Assembly: GCA_030150795.1 (NCBI GenBank)
Contig: JASLFF010000306.1
Span: 1-8,599, forward strand
Source of the DNA: Terriglobales bacterium
Lineage (GTDB): Bacteria; Acidobacteriota; Terriglobia; Terriglobales; Gp1-AA117
Length of the DNA: 8,599 nucleotides
Direction: 5' to 3'
Part shown: piece by piece, positions 5,927 to 8,599 of the stretch
How positions within the stretch are numbered: the stretch's first letter is position 1
Layout: the number at the start of each line of letters is the position of its first letter
The notes under the pieces: generated by a model
Told to the model about the DNA's origin: nothing
Databases searched by the model: none
The model's input: the letters and a program-made list of their open reading frames with translations, nothing else
Made by a program: the position numbers and the translations under genes

Positions 5927-7387
5927 TTAGACCTCTTCATGCTTAAGCTGTGCTTTGGTCTGCTCTTCCATTGCTTTTAACTTATTGAGAAGGGCCTTAT
6001 AACTGATCTTGAGGATCTTGGCGGCCTGGCGGCGGTTCCAGCGGGTTTGAGCCAGCACCCGCTCAATGGCTTCCCGTTCCGCCTGCATGGCCGCTCGCCG
6101 GCCAATTTCCAGCAATGATGGCATTTCAATTTCTGCGCCATTGCTTGACTGCATCGCCGGCGTTGACTCGACAATGGCGACGGGTTGCGCGGCCATGCCG
6201 CCAACGGAAGTGACGATAGGCTTGTGGGTGGCCAACTCGCGGATGATCTGCGCCTCATTCCCTACAATCACATAGCGCTTCACCATGTTTTCAAGCTCGC
6301 GGATGTTTCCCGGCCAGGCATATTCCATCATCTTGTTCACAGCAAACTCACTGAACATGGATGGCTTTTTGCCATAGTGCTCACTGTATTTTTCCAGAAA
6401 ATATTTCAGGAAGACCGGAATCTCTTCCCGGCGCTCACGCAGCGGCGGGATATGGATGGTGACCACGTTCAGGCGATAGAACAGATCTTCGCGAAAAACG
6501 CCTTCTTCCACGGCCCGCTCCAGCGGCTTGTTGGTCGCGGCCAGAACTCGTACGTCCACCTGTACGTCACGCTTGCCGCCGAGGCGGGAAAATTCATGGT
6601 CCTGCAGCACGTGCAGCAGCTTGGCCTGAAGCGCAGGATGCATCTCGCTGATTTCGTCCAGGAAAATAGTGCCGCCATTGGCTTGCTCGAATTTGCCCAG
6701 CTTTTGCCGGTTAGCTCCCGTGAATGCGCCGGCCTCATAGCCAAAGAGTTCGCTCTCCAATAGCTCATGAGGGATGGCGGCGCAGTTTACTTTCACAAAC
6801 GGCTTTTCGCAGCGCGACGACTCCGAATAAACCATGCGCGCCACCACTTCTTTACCGGTACCGCTTTCACCGCGGATGAGCACAGTGGCAGTGGTATCCG
6901 CCACCTGCTCAATGGTCATCTTTACTTCCATCATTTTGGGGCTGGTGCCAAAGAGCATGGTGAAATCGCTCTGGCGGCGCACCTGCTCGCGCAACTGCGT
7001 GACTTCAGTAAAAAGACGCTGATTGTCCAGAACTTTGCCGATGCGTACGTCAAGCTCTTTGGGATCGACCGGCTTGGTGATGTAGTCGTCAGCCCCAAGC
7101 TTTGACGCCTTGAAAATTAGTTCCGGGTCCTTGATGGAGGAAAGGACCATGATGGAAACCGTGGGCTTGATCTGCTTCAATCGCTGCAATGTGTCATTGC
7201 CCGCTTCACCGTCCATAGACGTTTCCACCAGAACCAGGACTGGATCGAATGAGCGGAAAACCCGCAGGGCTTCCTGTTCGCTGGAAGCGACCGTAACTTC
7301 AAAGTTGCGACGGGACAAATGGGCAGCCAGGTACTTGGCCATAGCTACGTCATCGTCCACGATCAGCACACGGGTCTTGGGGTTCAT
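5927..7387 (-). CDS. NtrC-type sigma-54 activator (receiver, AAA+, Fis-type HTH) with Glu at the phospho-acceptor site
   Basis: This 486-residue protein has the full NtrC layout: a receiver domain (about 5-122), an AAA+ ATPase (about 145-375) and a Fis-like helix-turn-helix (about 438-473). Such proteins bind enhancers and use ATP to open sigma-54 RNA polymerase promoters. The AAA+ part is complete: Walker A GESGTGKE (173-180), GAFTGA (220-225), Walker B GTIFLDE (239-245), AATNKP (283-288), FREDLFYRLNV with the arginine fingers, and WPGNIRELEN (358-367). The receiver keeps the acidic pocket (D11, D12), a Ser at the Thr position (S83) and Lys105. The phospho-acceptor position is Glu55 (codon 7225-7223), in LVLVETSMDG. 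ATG 7387 follows GGGAG with five bases between. No histidine kinase gene is visible nearby, so it is an orphan within this window. I saw no convincing promoter in 7388-7560. The target genes are unknown. Confidence 0.93.
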   Translation of the reverse strand: MNPKTRVLIVDDDVAMAKYLAAHLSRRNFEVTVASSEQEALRVFRSFDPVLVLVETSMDGEAGNDTLQRLKQIKPTVSIMVLSSIKDPELIFKASKLGADDYITKPVDPKELDVRIGKVLDNQRLFTEVTQLREQVRRQSDFTMLFGTSPKMMEVKMTIEQVADTTATVLIRGESGTGKEVVARMVYSESSRCEKPFVKVNCAAIPHELLESELFGYEAGAFTGANRQKLGKFEQANGGTIFLDEISEMHPALQAKLLHVLQDHEFSRLGGKRDVQVDVRVLAATNKPLERAVEEGVFREDLFYRLNVVTIHIPPLRERREEIPVFLKYFLEKYSEHYGKKPSMFSEFAVNKMMEYAWPGNIRELENMVKRYVIVGNEAQIIRELATHKPIVTSVGGMAAQPVAIVESTPAMQSSNGAEIEMPSLLEIGRRAAMQAEREAIERVLAQTRWNRRQAAKILKISYKALLNKLKAMEEQTKAQLKHEEV

Positions 7388-7560
7388 TCATGCTCCCAGC
7401 GGCACAACAAGCCCGCTCTCTCTGGAAATGGAAATCAAACCGGCTAAGAACTGGTACAGAAATACCCACCGGGGGCGATTGGCCCTCAGATATTGTACTC
7501 CGATTCCATTTTCAGGTAGTTGGATGCCTAACTGGGACGTTCTAGGGGTGATTTTTTGAC

Positions 7561-7595
7561 AAAAAGGGCTGAAAGCCTGAGCTTTCAACCCTTTT
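7561..7595 (-). terminator. Intrinsic terminator after the GvpL/F gene
   Basis: A 7-bp stem (TGAAAGC 7570-7576 with GCTTTCA 7581-7587, loop CTGA) is extended past one mismatch by GGG/CCC and AAAA/TTTT. On the minus strand the stem is followed by five T's, so it ends the GvpL/F transcript. The flanking A/T symmetry may give some activity on the other strand too. It separates the GvpL/F gene from the sigma-54 activator gene, so the two are probably not one operon. Confidence 0.85.
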
Positions 7596-7635
7596 CAAAA
7601 TGCCTTAACCCACGGAATTTGCAATCGGAGGTTCT

Positions 7636-8364
7636 TTAGGACGAGCGCTTTCCGGTTATGAAGTGGTAAGGAGGCCACGGGCCACTCATCACGACTTCAA
7701 TCCCCGGTAGGTGCCGGGTAGCCATCTGGTAGCGGTTCTGGTATTTCTCAACTTTTTTGTGATCAATAAGGTGGGCGATATCGATGAGCATTCCGCCGGA
7801 ATCGACTTTGCGACAACAAACGTCCTGATCAATAGGGGAGAAAATCTTGTGGACCTGGACAGAAAGCGCACGGGCCTTGGTTTGACGTTCCCGTTGTCTG
7901 ACCGCTTTTTCACGCAACCGGCTCAAATATTCACTGCCGACTGTAGCAGGCAACTCGATCTCTTCCATAGCTTCACGCAATGAACCATCTTTGATCAACA
8001 GTTTCAAATGCATTTCCGCCTTGCCCTTGAGCTTGGTAACGCTTTCCAGGAAGCCCTTGCGATTGAGTCGAACGGCGCGGCGCAACGCATCATCGGTATC
8101 AAAAACGGTGCCAAAACGGAATGGCAGAACTGTTGTGCGCTTGAAGCATTCGCTGACCACATGCGCATGTTGGAGAAGGGCCTTTTGGCCGAGATCACCG
8201 GTGGGAATATATTCGCTTACCAGGACGGAAAAATCGCCGCTAGGATACGCGAATATCTGGGCATCTGCTATACCTTTGAGACCTTCTACGGGAACGGGAC
8301 GACGAGCGCGAATACCACCTTGCACAGCTTGTTGCTCAACGATGCAGTACGCGTACCATGCCAT
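7636..8364 (-). CDS. GvpL/GvpF-family protein, solitary
   Basis: This 242-residue protein belongs to the GvpL/GvpF family, named from accessory proteins of gas vesicle assembly that contact the shell protein GvpA. Recognisable parts are the opening AWYAYCIVE strand, VLPFRFGTVF (79-88), the KAEMHLKL segment (115-122), and the closing SGPWPPYHF (227-235). A charged helical stretch (about 128-172) fits the family's two-domain fold. It has no signal peptide. ATG 8364 is preceded by AGGAG ten bases upstream. It has its own terminator and probably its own promoter, and no gvpA or other gvp gene is visible in the 8.6 kb. The family also occurs outside gas vesicle clusters, where its job is unknown, so I make no claim that this organism floats. 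An overlapping plus-strand frame (7991-8509) is a shadow. Confidence 0.87.
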   Translation of the reverse strand: MAWYAYCIVEQQAVQGGIRARRPVPVEGLKGIADAQIFAYPSGDFSVLVSEYIPTGDLGQKALLQHAHVVSECFKRTTVLPFRFGTVFDTDDALRRAVRLNRKGFLESVTKLKGKAEMHLKLLIKDGSLREAMEEIELPATVGSEYLSRLREKAVRQRERQTKARALSVQVHKIFSPIDQDVCCRKVDSGGMLIDIAHLIDHKKVEKYQNRYQMATRHLPGIEVVMSGPWPPYHFITGKRSS

Positions 8365-8486
8365 GAGGGAGCTTCTCCTGTCGGAAAAACGTTTAGTGGG
8401 CCGGCGTGAATTGTTTAAAAATCGGGCGAAGTTTACTGCGAAGAGCTTCTATTTAGCGCCAGCGGGTTTTCTGGTCGCTAAGACGT

Positions 8487-8515
8487 ATCCTAAGCTGAGT
8501 CTGGAATAAATGCAA
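8487..8515 (-). promoter_or_regulatory. Weak candidate promoter for the GvpL/F gene
   Basis: On the minus strand TTGCAT (8515-8510) and TAGGAT (8492-8487) are 17 bases apart. The matches are three of six and four of six, so support comes mainly from spacing and position. It would give a leader of about 115 bases. Nothing else is supported between 8365 and the window end. Confidence 0.25.
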
Positions 8516-8599
8516 CAGAGACTGTGCATGAAAACTGAGGAAATCGTAAGTTGCCGCTCCCGGTTGGTAAACCTTACGCCGCAGAAGCTTTGCCCATGT

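Noticed and set aside
6185..6763. A long plus-strand frame of 192 codons opposite the AAA+ domain.
   Set aside because: It is a shadow of the clearly coding minus-strand activator gene; its protein has no recognisable motif.
7388..7588. A 66-codon minus-strand frame ending exactly at the start codon of the sigma-54 activator, which could be a leader peptide.
   Set aside because: Its only long start is a TTG inside the GvpL/F terminator stem, it has no ribosome binding site, and the protein resembles nothing I recognise.
7991..8509. A plus-strand frame of 172 codons overlapping the GvpL/F gene and its upstream region.
   Set aside because: It has no ribosome binding site or family motif and is opposite conserved GvpL/F motifs.
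8528..8599. A plus-strand frame from ATG 8528 open to the window end (begins MKTEEIVSC), possibly the start of a divergent gene.
   Set aside because: Only 24 codons are visible, the ribosome binding site is weak and no family is recognisable, so it cannot be supported.

Overview
The window looks like a chromosomal segment of a moderately GC-rich soil-type bacterium, most likely an Acidobacteriota (Terriglobia/Koribacter-like). This is inferred from protein style: a TonB protein with a glycine-rich spacer, a DUF3857/transglutaminase-like protein with a degenerate active site, a short DksA-type protein and a lone GvpL/F protein. No rRNA, tRNA, CRISPR array, insertion sequence or phage gene was seen.

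Left part (1-3031, + strand): the 3' end of a glutamine amidotransferase subunit (TrpG/PabA type), then an intergenic region built around a long imperfect inverted repeat of CAGAGGAA-like units. Next comes a probable operon of three genes: a small PilZ-domain protein, an exported protein of unknown function, and a TonB-family protein. It is closed by a strong intrinsic terminator at 3004-3031.

Middle (3032-5568): a plausible sigma-70 type promoter and a TTG-started gene for an exported DUF3857/transglutaminase-like protein whose catalytic Cys and His appear to be replaced. Convergent to it lies a DksA/TraR-family zinc-finger gene, probably read from its own promoter.

Right part (5569-8599, - strand): a non-coding gap of about 350 bases, an orphan NtrC-type sigma-54 activator, and a solitary GvpL/F gene with its own terminator. 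The gap contains, in the right order and on one strand, a -24/-12 (sigma-54) promoter match, a roughly 180-nt stretch able to fold into hairpins and carrying pyrimidine-rich tracts, and a strong intrinsic terminator. This predicts a small RNA directly downstream of the sigma-54 activator gene. The activator keeps all its AAA+ motifs, including GAFTGA, but has Glu (E55) where the receiver phospho-acceptor Asp is expected. It may therefore be permanently switched on, or insensitive to a kinase.

The hypothesis most worth testing is that this orphan activator drives the adjacent small RNA, an arrangement reminiscent of LuxO/Qrr and GlrR/GlmY but in an unrelated lineage. All of it was read by eye; no database search, folding or alignment program was run.
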